Shown: positions 18,148 through 27,785, numbered from the stretch's first letter. The stretch: 64,000 nt of DNA from an uncultured Poribacteria bacterium (GCA_951813545.1 OX638352.1:496001-560000); one strand, 5' to 3'. Notes: generated from the letters alone by a model not told the origin. Made by a program: numbers and translations.

Positions 18148-20376
18148 TTAATAATCAGATATTGTCAGTGGCGCAAGTGAAGCGGCGAATCGCTTCGTCA
18201 TACCAGCACGATTAAACCGAACAGTGACATAAACATCTTGCCCTGCCCCACTAATCTTCGTTACCTTACCCCTCCCGAACTGCGGATGATCAACAATCTG
18301 ATTAACGCAGTAACCCAACGGTTCTTCGGAAACCACTTCATACAGTCCTTCTGTCTCTCGGAATGGTGAACGGTACCGGTCAACGTGCTTGATAAGATAC
18401 TCTGGGATTTCAGTGATAAAACGAGATTGCGTGCGATACTCTGTCTCCCGAAACGTTCTCCGGGACCTGGCGTGCGAGAGATAAAGCTGCTCCATCGCTC
18501 GCGTGATTCCGACATAACAGAGCCGACGTTCTTCTTCTATCGCTGCCTCTGTTGCCTCATCAACGGAGCGGCCGTGCGGTAGATACCCCTCTTCCACACC
18601 AACGATGAAAACGAACGGAAATTCCAAGCCTTTGGCACTGTGCAAGGTCATCAACGTCACCATATCGGTGCTATCGGTCTCCATAGTGTCTATATCGGCG
18701 GTAAGAGCCACACTCTCCAAATAATCCGAAAGGGTTGGCTCGGCTTCGTTATCTTCATATTCAATAACGGCGTTAATCAGTTCCTCAATGTTTTCGACGC
18801 GATTTTGCGCCTCAATCGTATTCTGTGCCTCTAAATTTTTGAGATAACCGGTTATCTTTAAGACATAGTCAAGCGCATCAGCAGGCAGCACAGAGGCATC
18901 AAATTCATCAAAGATTTTGGCAAAACGCTTCACTTTTGCTTGGATGCCGCGATTAATCGTGCCAATTTCACCAACACTTTGGACAGCCTCAAAGAGAGAG
19001 AGATCTTCGCTCGCTGCAAAATCCATGAGCCGCTCAAGGGTCGTAGCACCGATGCCACGACTCGGCACGTTGATAATACGCCGGACACTCATGGAATCGT
19101 TGGGATTACACATTACACGAAGGTAGGCGAGGAGGTCCTTGATTTCCATCCGATCATAGAAACCAACACCGCCGACAATCTGATACGGAATGTTTGCCGC
19201 CCGGAACGCCTCCTCAAAGATTCGGGACTGCGCGTTGGTCCGATAAAAGACAGCAAAATCTTTGTAATCTACTCCTTCTGCGCGCCAATCCTCAATTTGG
19301 GTGCCGACGTAACCCGCCTCATCGCTTTCATCCATCGCTTCGTAGCAGGTAACCTGTTCGCCATCTTCCTGTTCTGTCCAGAGCTTTTTCGGTTTTCGTG
19401 CTTTATTGTTTTGCACAACGCTCCACGCCGCGTCCAATATGTTTTGCGTGGAACGGTAATTCTGCTCTAAACGGAGGACACGGGTGTTCGGATAATCCTG
19501 CTCAAAATCGAGGATATTCCTGATGTCTGCCCCGCGAAAAGCGTAAATAGACTGGTCATCATCCCCAACAACACAGATATTCTGTCTCGCACCAGTTAAT
19601 AAGTGCACCAGTTCATATTGACACCGATTGGTATCCTGATACTCATCAACGAGGATATACTCAAACTTATTCTCATAGTATTGGCGGACTTCGGGGTTTT
19701 TATTCAAAAGCTCCACAGTAAAGAGAAGCAAGTCGTCGAAATCAAGTGCATTGTTCAAACGCAGGGAATCTTGATAAATCCAGTAAACCTCCGCAACGAT
19801 TCTCTCAAAATAGCCATCAGCGATCCGCTCATACTTCCGTGGCGAAATGGATTCATTCTTGGCACGACTGATTAGGCTCAGGATAGCGCGTGGACTGTAT
19901 TGCTTATCACTATAGTTGAGCTGCCGGAGGACATCTTTGACAAGCGTGGCTTGCTCACCCGTATCGAAGATAGTAAAATCGCGAGTGTAGGCGCGCTTTT
20001 TGGATGGAGATACACCTTCAGAGGCTGTACTCTCGCCTAACTTCTCAATATCTCGTCGAAGGATACGAGCACAAGTTGCATGGAAAGTTGACACCCAGAG
20101 ATTTCGGCTAACGCCCCCTTCTACAAGTGTATCCAGTCGTTGTTTCATCTCCTCCGCTGCTTTGTTCGTAAAAGTTACTGCAAGAATACGAAACGGGGAA
20201 ACGCCGTGGTGTTTAATTAGGTAGGCGATGCGGTGTGTGATGACGCGCGTTTTTCCACTGCCTGCACCAGACAAAATGAGAAGCGGTCCATTGGTGTGCT
20301 GGACTGCTTCGCGCTGGACATCATTTAAGGAACGTAAAAGGTTATCGGTCAAAGCTTGCCTCTTGTCTCGTAGCAT
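18148..20376 (-). CDS. pcrA: ATP-dependent 3'-5' DNA helicase, PcrA/UvrD type
   Basis: SF1A helicase for nucleotide excision and mismatch repair, replication restart and clearing of RecA. The motifs run in order: Q-motif LNDVQREAVQH, Walker A GAGSGKTRV, TFTNKAAEEM, DEYQDTN, VGDDDQSIYAFRGA, LEQNYRST, TLHSAKGLEFPFVFIVG, and YVGITRA. The length of 742 residues is usual. The C-terminal region (VDHPQFGRGKVTKISG) is the Tudor-like domain that contacts RNA polymerase in PcrA/UvrD. The ATG has no good ribosome-binding site; a TTG eight codons later (at 20352) is preceded by AAGAGG and gives a start more like relatives. It lies downstream of uvrA on the same strand, so two excision-repair genes are neighbours. 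Confidence 0.95.
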   Translation of the reverse strand: MLRDKRQALTDNLLRSLNDVQREAVQHTNGPLLILSGAGSGKTRVITHRIAYLIKHHGVSPFRILAVTFTNKAAEEMKQRLDTLVEGGVSRNLWVSTFHATCARILRRDIEKLGESTASEGVSPSKKRAYTRDFTIFDTGEQATLVKDVLRQLNYSDKQYSPRAILSLISRAKNESISPRKYERIADGYFERIVAEVYWIYQDSLRLNNALDFDDLLLFTVELLNKNPEVRQYYENKFEYILVDEYQDTNRCQYELVHLLTGARQNICVVGDDDQSIYAFRGADIRNILDFEQDYPNTRVLRLEQNYRSTQNILDAAWSVVQNNKARKPKKLWTEQEDGEQVTCYEAMDESDEAGYVGTQIEDWRAEGVDYKDFAVFYRTNAQSRIFEEAFRAANIPYQIVGGVGFYDRMEIKDLLAYLRVMCNPNDSMSVRRIINVPSRGIGATTLERLMDFAASEDLSLFEAVQSVGEIGTINRGIQAKVKRFAKIFDEFDASVLPADALDYVLKITGYLKNLEAQNTIEAQNRVENIEELINAVIEYEDNEAEPTLSDYLESVALTADIDTMETDSTDMVTLMTLHSAKGLEFPFVFIVGVEEGYLPHGRSVDEATEAAIEEERRLCYVGITRAMEQLYLSHARSRRTFRETEYRTQSRFITEIPEYLIKHVDRYRSPFRETEGLYEVVSEEPLGYCVNQIVDHPQFGRGKVTKISGAGQDVYVTVRFNRAGMTKRFAASLAPLTISDY

Positions 20377-20548
20377 TTAAAGGAGTAGGCACCCGTTGGT
20401 ATGCGGTAACAGATTTACAAACAGTCGGTCCGGTGCCTTAATTTCACGCTATTAAAGTATATACGATTTGGAATTAATTTGGCAAGGGGAAATTTCAGAT
20501 ACGATCCGTTTTTGACTGTCGGACACGGTTTCGTTAAAAGGCGAAAAG

Positions 20549-20603
20549 GCATCACCTGCACTCGAAACACATCAAGAACTGTGGCTACCGTCGCAGGTGA
20601 TGC
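20549..20603 (-). terminator. Hairpin, probable ancestral uvrA terminator
   Basis: GCATCACCTGC (20549-20559) and GCAGGTGATGC (20593-20603) are perfect 11-base complements. On the minus strand the stem begins 8 bases after the stop of the uvrA 3'-end fragment and is followed by a T-rich stretch (CTTTTCGCCTTTT). The 33-base loop is long for an intrinsic terminator. Its position supports the idea that the fragment is the original uvrA end. Confidence 0.5.
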
Positions 20604-20610
20604 ACTTTAC

Positions 20611-20806
20611 CTAAATGAGATATTCCTTCAAAAATTGCCCTGTGAAGGAGGCTTCAACTGCTGCAACCTCTTCAGGCGTGCCGTGTGCTAAAACCTCTCC
20701 ACCCTTATGTCCACCCTCTGGACCGAGATCAATAACGTAATCAGCCGTTTTGATAACATCAAGATGATGCTCAATTACAAGCCTTGTATGTCCACTATCA
20801 ACAAAC
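20611..20806 (-). pseudogene. Detached 3' end of uvrA (last ~65 codons)
   Basis: This stretch aligns without gaps to the 3' end of the intact uvrA (21436-21631), with about 22 mismatches in 196 bases by hand count. Read on the minus strand it encodes [20 protein letters not shown] and continues to GQFLKEYLI followed by TAG. Most mismatches are in third codon positions and silent; the clear amino-acid changes are V to R, K to A, K to E and the edge codon. The homology stops abruptly at about 20806, 19 bases from the hicB stop. It has no start and is not a gene; it looks like the original uvrA end displaced by an insertion. Confidence 0.9.
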
Positions 20807-20824
20807 GGGATATGAATTCCTTTA

Positions 20825-21184
20825 TCACTCCACCCGCTCTTGAACGGAGAAAACAGTTGACTTCAATTTTTGCGCCACGAAGGTGTAGAGACTCATCCCT
20901 GATTTTGAGGCTTCGCGTGCTAAGGCACGGTAAAGCTGCGGATCAACGGGTACGTTGACGGGTGCCCCGTGCTCTTGCCGAGTAGGTGCTTTCGGAACGG
21001 GTTCACGATGTTTTTGATAACTCTCTTTAACCCCTGCCCAAGCGATTGCAAGTTCTCTCAATGCCCCTTCCGGTGTATCTGAAAATGCTGACACGTTGGG
21101 CATCTCAACAAAATGTGCCAAGTAATCACCGTCTTCGTCAAGAAACACGTTCACATTAAATCCATCAAACACATCTTTACTCAT
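20825..21184 (-). CDS. hicB: HicB-family antitoxin
   Basis: Antitoxin of a type II HicAB system. The N-terminal half is the degenerate RNase H-like HicB fold ([19 protein letters not shown], then [18 protein letters not shown]). The C-terminal half has a ribbon-helix-helix-like segment ([21 protein letters not shown]) for DNA binding and autoregulation. The ATG at 21184 (119 residues) has GGGAG at good distance; the longest frame adds six residues. The start lies 8 bases inside the end of hicA, so the pair is translationally coupled. The stop is only about 18 bases from the detached uvrA end. Confidence 0.88.
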   Translation of the reverse strand: MSKDVFDGFNVNVFLDEDGDYLAHFVEMPNVSAFSDTPEGALRELAIAWAGVKESYQKHREPVPKAPTRQEHGAPVNVPVDPQLYRALAREASKSGMSLYTFVAQKLKSTVFSVQERVE

Positions 21185-21419
21185 TCTGCGTCTCCCGATC
21201 ATATTGCATGATAAATTCTCTCACCTGATACCCTTTTGCTTGTCCTCTTTTAGACTGAATTGGCAGACGGTAGCGGTCGGGTGAATACCAGATACGATGG
21301 CTACCCGTCTGATGGTCAAAGTGCCATCCGCATTGAGAAAGCAAAGTTTCAAATTCACGAAAGTGTAAACTATTCGGTCTATTTCTTGCTTTTGACAATA
21401 ACCTATCTTTTCGCCTCAT
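21177..21419 (-). CDS. hicA: HicA-family mRNA interferase toxin
   Basis: HicA toxins are small dsRBD-fold ribonucleases that cleave mRNA and tmRNA. This 80-residue protein has the family core: a helix HFREFETLLSQCGW, then the catalytic histidine in TGSHRIWY, a PIQSKRG strand and a final helix YQVREFIMQYD. The basic N-terminus (RRKDRLLSKARNR) is a little longer than usual. No Shine-Dalgarno is visible. The gene begins only 16 bases after the uvrA stop and overlaps hicB, so it could be transcribed from uvrA read-through or from a promoter inside the uvrA end. Confidence 0.82.
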   Translation of the reverse strand: MRRKDRLLSKARNRPNSLHFREFETLLSQCGWHFDHQTGSHRIWYSPDRYRLPIQSKRGQAKGYQVREFIMQYDRETQNE

Positions 21420-21435
21420 AAAGATCAGACCAATT

Positions 21436-24306
21436 TCAGATAAGATATTCCTTCAAGAATTGCCCGGTGAAAGAGGCTTTGACTTTCGCAACCTCTTCAG
21501 GAGTGCCATGGGCTAAAACCTCTCCACCCTTATGCCCACCTTCTGGACCGAGATCAATAACATAATCAGCAGTTTTGATAACATCAAGATGATGCTCAAT
21601 CACAAGCACTGTATGTCCACTATCAACAAGGCGATTGAGGCTGTCCAAGAGTTTCTGCACATCCGCGAGGTGAAGCCCTGTGGTCGGTTCATCCAAGATA
21701 TATAGGTTGCGCTTACCTCGCTTGAGTTTACCGAGTTCGCTTGCCAACTTTATCCGTTGCGCTTCGCCGCCGGAAAGAATCGTCGCGGGGTGCCCAATTT
21801 GGAGATACCCCATACCAAGTTGGTGCAGAACACTCAACTTATGATGAATCAACCGCTGGTCGGCAAAGAATTCAACGCCTTCCTCAATTGACATATTAAG
21901 GATCTCAGAGATATTCCGCCCGTTGTAAGTAACGTCAAGCGTATCTTCATTATAGCGTGCGCCTTTACAGGTCGGACAGACGACCTCAACATCCGGCATA
22001 AAATGAAGCTGGGTGGTGATCGTGCCTTCACCGTGGCACTCTTCACACCGTCCACCTTTGACGTTGAAACTAAACCGAGAGGCGGTGTAGCCTCTTGAAA
22101 CTGCGAGCGGTGTGCTGGCAAAGAGTTTGCGGATATTATCGTAAAACTTGATATAGGTGGCAGGATTTGAACGCGGCGAACGTCCTATAGGTGACTGATC
22201 AATGCTGATAACATCGCTTACGTGTTCATGCCCTTCCAGTTCGTCGTGTGTGCCGTAGAGTGTCCGACTGTCGTGGTAAAGAGAATAGAGCCGCTTGTAG
22301 AGAATCTCGTTGACAAGGGTGCTCTTACCAGAACCAGAGGCACCCGTAACACAGATAAACACACCGAGAGGAATATCAATGTCAATGCTTCTCAAATTGT
22401 TTTCTCTGGCACCGGTAATACTCAAGAATGTGCCATTCAAATCTCGACGCTGTTCTGGTAGATGAATCTCTCGTCGCCCGCTCATATAGAGTCCGGTCAA
22501 AGATTCAGGACATTCAAGAATCGTCTCAAGTTCGCCTTGGACGACGACATGTCCACCGTGGATACCCGGTCCCGGTCCGAGTTCGATGATATGATCTGCA
22601 GCGCGAATCGTGCTTTCATCGTGTTCAACAACGATAACGGTATTGCCGATATCTCGCAATTTTCGCAAGGTCTCTATCATCTTAGCATTGTCCTTCGGAT
22701 GCAAACCGATACTCGGTTCATCAAGGACGTAGAGCATACCCATCAATCCTGAGCCAATCTGCGTGGACAACCGAATACGCTGCGATTCCCCACCAGAGAG
22801 TGTCGCGGAACGGCGATTGAGGTTTAGATAATCCAGTCCGATGCCAAGAAGAAGTTCAATTCGGGTGGTAAGTTCTTTGATGACGCGGTTCCCTGCTTCT
22901 CGTTGCTTTTCTGGAATATCTTTAACACTTAACAGAAAATCCCTCAATTCTTCAAAATGTAATTCGCCAACCTCGTGAATCGTTTGACCTTCAATGGTAA
23001 CGAGAAGTCGCTGTCGTTTCAGCTTGGCACCGTTGCAATCAGGACACGTGCGCTCTACCATTACCTTGCGGAGATATTCCTCCATTCCAGAATGCGCCTC
23101 GCCCTGCTTTCGATAGCGACGATAGTGCCTATCAATACGCGTGATGATCCCGTCAAAACGGATGTTCCGACCAAGATGACGTCTCTCAACCGGTCGCGCG
23201 CCCTCTGGCTGTTTAATAGGGAATTCTTCGCCGTGCGTGCCGTGATAGAGGACATCAATAACCGCTTCTGGAAGGTCAGCAAAAGGCGTGTTCAGATCGA
23301 ACCCGTAGTGCGCAGCGAGACTGTACATCGTCCTTCCATCCCACCTATCGGGGTCGTAGTTAAATGCCTGATGGACAAACGCGCCTTCGACGATACTCCG
23401 CGTCTTGTCAGGGACAAGCAAGTTCGGATGCACCTGTAAGTAAGTCCCAAGACCAGAGCAGGTCACACACGCACCAGTTGGTTCATTAAAGGTAAAGTGA
23501 TGCGGTCCCAATTCAGCCATGAGCACACCGTGTTTAGGACATCCAAAACCTTCTAACGGCTCTATTGCGTCAGCCTCGGCATCTTCTGGAAACTCCACGT
23601 CAAAACGCATGAAACCTTCGCCTACGAGCATCGTATGCTCAAGGGAAGCGAGCACCTGTCTGTCAATCTCTTTCTTGATAAAAAATTTGTCAACAATAAC
23701 CTGAAGGTCGTATTCCTGATCTGGATCAAGCTCAATTTCCTCACTGATGTCATGTTCAATACCGTCAATTCTGACGTGTCTACATCCCTTCGTACGGATG
23801 TCGTCGAAGAGGTAGTCATAATCTTCGCCGTAAATTTTGAAGACAGGTGCGTGAATCTCGACCTCGGTTCCCTCCGGCAGTGAGAGCAGCCGTTCCAAAA
23901 TCTGATGGTGCGAACGGATCGGGATTTCACCCTCACAGTAAGGGCAGTGGGCGATACCGATAGTTGCGAAAAGCATACGCAGGTAGTCCTGCAAATCGGT
24001 CATCGTGCCGACGGTGGAACGCGGGTTCATGGTAACCGTTTTTTGTTCAATAGAAACAACAGGAGACAATCCATCAATGAAATCAACATCAGGTTTTTTA
24101 AGTTGCGTGATAAACCTTTTGGCGTAGGTAGACATCGATTCTAAAAATCGGCGTTGTCCTTCAGCATAGACAGTGTCAAACGCCAACGACGATTTCCCAG
24201 AACCACTGATACCGGTAACGACAATGAGTTGGTCTCGTGGAATCTCAAGTTCAATGTTTTGTAGATTATTTTCTCGCGCGCCTTTAACAGCGACAGACTG
24301 TCTCAT
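21436..24306 (-). CDS. uvrA: Excinuclease ABC subunit A
   Basis: Damage-recognition ATPase of nucleotide excision repair, loaded with UvrB on DNA. It has two ABC modules. The first has Walker [13 protein letters not shown], the zinc-type [20 protein letters not shown] and [11 protein letters not shown]. The second has [15 protein letters not shown], the zinc finger formed by CEECHGEGT and [22 protein letters not shown] and [11 protein letters not shown]. The length of 956 residues from the ATG at 24306 (GGAGG five bases before) is standard; the longest frame starts at a TTG with no site. The last ~65 codons exist in a second, diverged copy at 20611-20806, beyond an inserted hicAB pair. Confidence 0.97.
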   Translation of the reverse strand: MRQSVAVKGARENNLQNIELEIPRDQLIVVTGISGSGKSSLAFDTVYAEGQRRFLESMSTYAKRFITQLKKPDVDFIDGLSPVVSIEQKTVTMNPRSTVGTMTDLQDYLRMLFATIGIAHCPYCEGEIPIRSHHQILERLLSLPEGTEVEIHAPVFKIYGEDYDYLFDDIRTKGCRHVRIDGIEHDISEEIELDPDQEYDLQVIVDKFFIKKEIDRQVLASLEHTMLVGEGFMRFDVEFPEDAEADAIEPLEGFGCPKHGVLMAELGPHHFTFNEPTGACVTCSGLGTYLQVHPNLLVPDKTRSIVEGAFVHQAFNYDPDRWDGRTMYSLAAHYGFDLNTPFADLPEAVIDVLYHGTHGEEFPIKQPEGARPVERRHLGRNIRFDGIITRIDRHYRRYRKQGEAHSGMEEYLRKVMVERTCPDCNGAKLKRQRLLVTIEGQTIHEVGELHFEELRDFLLSVKDIPEKQREAGNRVIKELTTRIELLLGIGLDYLNLNRRSATLSGGESQRIRLSTQIGSGLMGMLYVLDEPSIGLHPKDNAKMIETLRKLRDIGNTVIVVEHDESTIRAADHIIELGPGPGIHGGHVVVQGELETILECPESLTGLYMSGRREIHLPEQRRDLNGTFLSITGARENNLRSIDIDIPLGVFICVTGASGSGKSTLVNEILYKRLYSLYHDSRTLYGTHDELEGHEHVSDVISIDQSPIGRSPRSNPATYIKFYDNIRKLFASTPLAVSRGYTASRFSFNVKGGRCEECHGEGTITTQLHFMPDVEVVCPTCKGARYNEDTLDVTYNGRNISEILNMSIEEGVEFFADQRLIHHKLSVLHQLGMGYLQIGHPATILSGGEAQRIKLASELGKLKRGKRNLYILDEPTTGLHLADVQKLLDSLNRLVDSGHTVLVIEHHLDVIKTADYVIDLGPEGGHKGGEVLAHGTPEEVAKVKASFTGQFLKEYLI

Positions 24307-24371
24307 ACGAACCTCCCACAATGAAGTTTAAAATTTGATGGAATAATATGGATTGATAGGCAACATCCATT

Positions 24372-24614
24372 TCAACTACGGCCTTCGTTCTTCCAATCCA
24401 TCACCTCACGAACTGCCCCAATAGGGGACTTCGCACGCAGTGCAATTAATTGACCGTAGGCATCATTAGCCTTAATTTGTGCAACATCACGAGGTGGAAC
24501 CATCACTGCCACCACTTTATCCTTATGGATTATTGAAAAACTCTCCCCGTTCTCAACACGCACAAGAAGTTTTGTCAAATTCGTCTTTGCTTCATGAACA
24601 TCTATCTCGGTCAT
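24372..24614 (-). CDS. Phd/YefM-family antitoxin without an adjacent VapC or Doc
   Basis: An 80-residue protein with the Phd/YefM N-terminal DNA-binding fold (TEIDVHEAKTNLTKLL, then GESFSIIHKDKVVAVMVP) and the C-terminal VMDWKNEGR typical of antitoxins that pair with PIN toxins. The ATG at 24614 has AGGAGT upstream; a longer frame adds 12 residues. The usual toxin gene directly downstream is missing: uvrA begins 66 bases later. It is either an orphan or works with the upstream nucleotidyltransferase-like gene, 38 bases away on the same strand. Confidence 0.85.
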   Translation of the reverse strand: MTEIDVHEAKTNLTKLLVRVENGESFSIIHKDKVVAVMVPPRDVAQIKANDAYGQLIALRAKSPIGAVREVMDWKNEGRS

Positions 24615-24652
24615 GGGGATACTCCTTCCTAAAAAACTCCGGAAATCCAATT

Positions 24653-26581
24653 TTACAGGAACGGATTATTTACATCGTAATAATAAGCCGGTTCCTCCAC
24701 AGAGACCTTGCTATCCTTCGTTAAACGGATAGGGGCGGAGAATTGTTCAATAACCTCTTTTTGCGCAAGCCATTCGCATACTAATCCAAAGTCGAGTCGG
24801 CGTTTGCCGAAATGCGTATAAATGTCAGTTATTGTCCGCTCTTCGCCCGACGCCTCCAAAAAGTCAAGTAACGGTTTGAACAGTATTTTCAGGTTGTCCT
24901 CTAAATACCCATCAACCTGCTCAAGGGCATCGCGAAGCATTGCTTCATCTTTTGGCTTGTCTATCAGATCCGTGAAAACGGCTTTGAAAAAGGATGGGTT
25001 GTGTTTGAGTGCTTGATAGATAACCTTACGCTTCGGTGTCCCGTTGTGCATGAGGACTTCAATACGTGCCAATTCCCTGACAAGATACGTCAAGTAAAGA
25101 AATGTATAATTGACATCGCGCTTAATGTGGAACCATTTTTCGGCTTTTACGATTATGGCTATCGCCATGGCTGCAGTATTAAAAAGCTGAGAGTGTTTAT
25201 CCCGTTCACCCACATGCAGATCAACGCTATCTCCCACACGGAAATTAGCTTCACCATCTACAGAAAAAAGACTGTCTTTTGAGAACAGAACGCGACTCTC
25301 CGAGAGGATTGAATGGATTGCGCTGCCCTGGGGTGCCCTATCTAACAACTTTTTATAATCACCACGGGTATGGAGTGCAACTCGGAGCGGTACACCGTCT
25401 TCAATTAACTGATACCCCTGCCGCTTGAATTTCGTGCCATCTCGGAGAATCAATGTAATCTCAGGAGCCGTCTTCTCCCAAACGTTATTTTCAGCGAGAT
25501 CGCTGTTGAGGATCGCAGCGAGAATGTATCGGTCCTCCCTGATCGTTTCCGCGAAACTGTCGACTGCACTATGAATCTGCGCGTGAATATCGTCTTTCAA
25601 CCGTACCTGTTCTTGCTTGGGTTTGGTGCCATCGTAATAGTAAGCAGGTTCCTCCACAGAAATCTGGCTCTTTGTCGTGAGCTTCATCGGCATCGCGACC
25701 TGTCTGATAATACCTTTCCACACTAACCATTGGCACACCAGATCCAGCGATTCCTCATCAAATTCGGAGTCACCATCGCTCTTGCCATGCGAACTGCGTC
25801 CTAAATCGGCGTTCAATTCGGTATTCGCGCGCGGTGCTTTCTGCTCAATGAGATAATCAAGAATTGGTTGGAAGATAAACTGTCGTTCATCAAGGTAGGC
25901 GTTAATGGCATCCAGTGTATCTTGGATGACCGCCTCACTCTTTTCACAGTTCATCAAATCTGTATAGACACGGTTAAAGAAATCGGGATTGTAACGGAGT
26001 GCCGGCTGAATCACCTCTCGCACCGGAACTTCATCGTTCAAAAGCACCTCTATCCTTGCCAATCCCTGCACCACTTCCAAAAGCGATAGAAAAGAAATCA
26101 GGTAATCTTTATTGACGTAAAACTGCTTCTCAGCATAGATAAGGCTCGGTAACGTACTGGCAACGACATCAAGGAGTTGGAACTGTTTATCGCGTTCACC
26201 GATGTTGTCGCGGTTCGCATTCTTATCATACCACTCCTGAATGGAGGCATCGCGTGAAAAGAGGAGTGTACTATGCGAGAAATAGGAGTGCATGAAGGAA
26301 CCCTGTTGCGCGCTCTCTATTGCCCGCTTAAAAGAATTACGCGGCGTTACATTGGCGTGAATATTTACGCCGTTTTCGACGAGCGAGAAGAAAGACTGCG
26401 TCGGACGAACCGCGTCTTTGCCGATGAGTTCCACATCCAAATCCGATTTTTCCCAGACCTGTGCATAAGAGAAACTGCCCGCGACAATAGCGGCAAGGAT
26501 ATAGGGGTCCTTCTGAACCTTTTCGAGGAGCGCGTCCATGGCTTCGTGGTACTGCTGTTCAATAGCGTCTTGAGATTGCAT
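24653..26581 (-). CDS. Tandem-duplicated nucleotidyltransferase-like protein
   Basis: A 642-residue protein made of two similar halves of about 320 residues. Each half has an N-terminal nucleotidyltransferase-like domain, a helical middle and a winged-helix-like end. Matching landmarks are PYILAAI and RYILAAI, VWEK, FSRDAS and FSKDSL, GERDKQFQL and GERDKHSQL, LARIEVL, and VEEPAYYYD. The first half keeps a Pol-beta-type active site (GSFSYAQVWEKSDLDVEL), while in the second the equivalent region has no GS and no DxD (LNSDLAENNVWEKTAPEITL), so it is probably inactive. The ATG at 26581 has GAGGAAA at the right distance; earlier starts lack sites. Function unknown; neighbours suggest a toxin-antitoxin or defence-type role. 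Confidence 0.72.
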   Translation of the reverse strand: MQSQDAIEQQYHEAMDALLEKVQKDPYILAAIVAGSFSYAQVWEKSDLDVELIGKDAVRPTQSFFSLVENGVNIHANVTPRNSFKRAIESAQQGSFMHSYFSHSTLLFSRDASIQEWYDKNANRDNIGERDKQFQLLDVVASTLPSLIYAEKQFYVNKDYLISFLSLLEVVQGLARIEVLLNDEVPVREVIQPALRYNPDFFNRVYTDLMNCEKSEAVIQDTLDAINAYLDERQFIFQPILDYLIEQKAPRANTELNADLGRSSHGKSDGDSEFDEESLDLVCQWLVWKGIIRQVAMPMKLTTKSQISVEEPAYYYDGTKPKQEQVRLKDDIHAQIHSAVDSFAETIREDRYILAAILNSDLAENNVWEKTAPEITLILRDGTKFKRQGYQLIEDGVPLRVALHTRGDYKKLLDRAPQGSAIHSILSESRVLFSKDSLFSVDGEANFRVGDSVDLHVGERDKHSQLFNTAAMAIAIIVKAEKWFHIKRDVNYTFLYLTYLVRELARIEVLMHNGTPKRKVIYQALKHNPSFFKAVFTDLIDKPKDEAMLRDALEQVDGYLEDNLKILFKPLLDFLEASGEERTITDIYTHFGKRRLDFGLVCEWLAQKEVIEQFSAPIRLTKDSKVSVEEPAYYYDVNNPFL

Positions 26582-26666
26582 AAATGATTTCCTCATGGGC
26601 ATGCCTATATACTGGCTTGGCAATTAAGGGTGAAAGCGTCTACAGAAACTTTCAGTAGGTTTTCGT

Positions 26667-27425
26667 TCAACCTCTATCATCTGAAATATCAAGTGGGAGT
26701 TTTAACTGCTGGCGAACGGCTTGACGCACCTCAGCACAGATATGCATCGCATGCGACGCATTGTCTATCGTCGCTGAATCCCCGGGATAGCGAATCGCCA
26801 CTGCATGTTTGGCAAGTGTCGAAAAGTCAGACTCCCAAGTGTGCCATATAGGAAAAGTTGGAACAATTAACTGTAGCAATTCTTTTAGATCGTGAGTCCT
26901 TGGAACGCGGATATCCGCTTCTTGCAGCCATGCCTTGAGATACTTTTCGATACACTGTTGAGCATGAAAGCAGATACTGTTATACATTGGCTTCTGTTCT
27001 CGCTGAATCAACAGAACTATAGCATAATCTTCTTCAGCCTTTTCTATCCATTCCAGAGTCAACGAATTCATAGTCCCTCTCTTTTTTTTCGGTGGTGCCA
27101 TGAAAAAATTAGCGGACTCATAAAGGATCTCACCTTTTTCAGTAATCTCACGGAGAAACCAATCGTTATGTGAGAGGCGATACGCAATATCTTCAGGTGA
27201 ACGTACTAATAAATCTACGTTGAAGTGGGGACGAATACGCTGCGAGATTTCTATCGCTTGTTTGCTGGTTTCCGATTTCGTTACGGGCATTACTACCAAC
27301 AGATCGACATCCGAACTTTCTGTCGGGGTGCCATACGCGTAAGAACCAAACAGGATCACTTGCAAGGGTGCGAATTCGCGCACGATATCATCACATGTCG
27401 CTTGAATAGCTTGTCGGGTAACCAT
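26667..27425 (-). CDS. MNT-HEPN fusion protein
   Basis: A single 252-residue chain with two domains. Residues ~1-100 form a minimal nucleotidyltransferase (VILFGSYAYGTPTESSDVDLLVV). Residues ~115-245 form a HEPN domain (EWIEKAEEDYAIV, YNSICFHAQQCIEKYLKAWL, and RVPRTHDL with the R-x4-H pattern). In known systems, separate MNT and HEPN proteins form a toxin-antitoxin pair in which MNT modifies the HEPN RNase. Here they are fused, as is also known in some bacteria. GGGAG precedes the ATG at 27425. A near-consensus promoter lies about 70 bases upstream, and the duplicated nucleotidyltransferase gene follows after 85 bases. Confidence 0.85.
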   Translation of the reverse strand: MVTRQAIQATCDDIVREFAPLQVILFGSYAYGTPTESSDVDLLVVMPVTKSETSKQAIEISQRIRPHFNVDLLVRSPEDIAYRLSHNDWFLREITEKGEILYESANFFMAPPKKKRGTMNSLTLEWIEKAEEDYAIVLLIQREQKPMYNSICFHAQQCIEKYLKAWLQEADIRVPRTHDLKELLQLIVPTFPIWHTWESDFSTLAKHAVAIRYPGDSATIDNASHAMHICAEVRQAVRQQLKLPLDISDDRG

Positions 27426-27494
27426 GCTTACTCCCATAGACAGTGATTTTAACGTTCAAATGTTTAGAACTTGTTTAGGTAGTAACACATGTTA

Positions 27495-27523
27495 ATTATA
27501 CCACAGATATGTTAAGAATGCAA
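27495..27523 (-). promoter_or_regulatory. Strong sigma70-like promoter for the MNT-HEPN operon
   Basis: On the minus strand TTGCAT (27523-27518) and a perfect TATAAT (27500-27495) are separated by 17 bases, 70 bases before the MNT-HEPN start. The rest of the gap up to 27785 shows nothing except the ribosome-binding site AGGAG of the next plus-strand gene. Confidence 0.7.
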
Positions 27524-27785
27524 GCAGATTTCATCAAATAATTTTGTGGAATTTTCACCAATCACGGTGGTAAGATCTACCAATTTTTTCTTGCTATAAA
27601 TCAAAAAAACTTGACATAAACGAGGATTTCTGATAGCATCCGCCATTACAGAAAATACGTTGACACTCCAAGACAGGTTTCCGTCTTCGCTTCGCAAGTG
27701 AAGTTTCCAATCTCACCTGTGTATCGTTAATTGTAGGCTTTCACAATAAAGCGTTCACCCATCTTTTTCTTCAGGAGAAAGAAAA

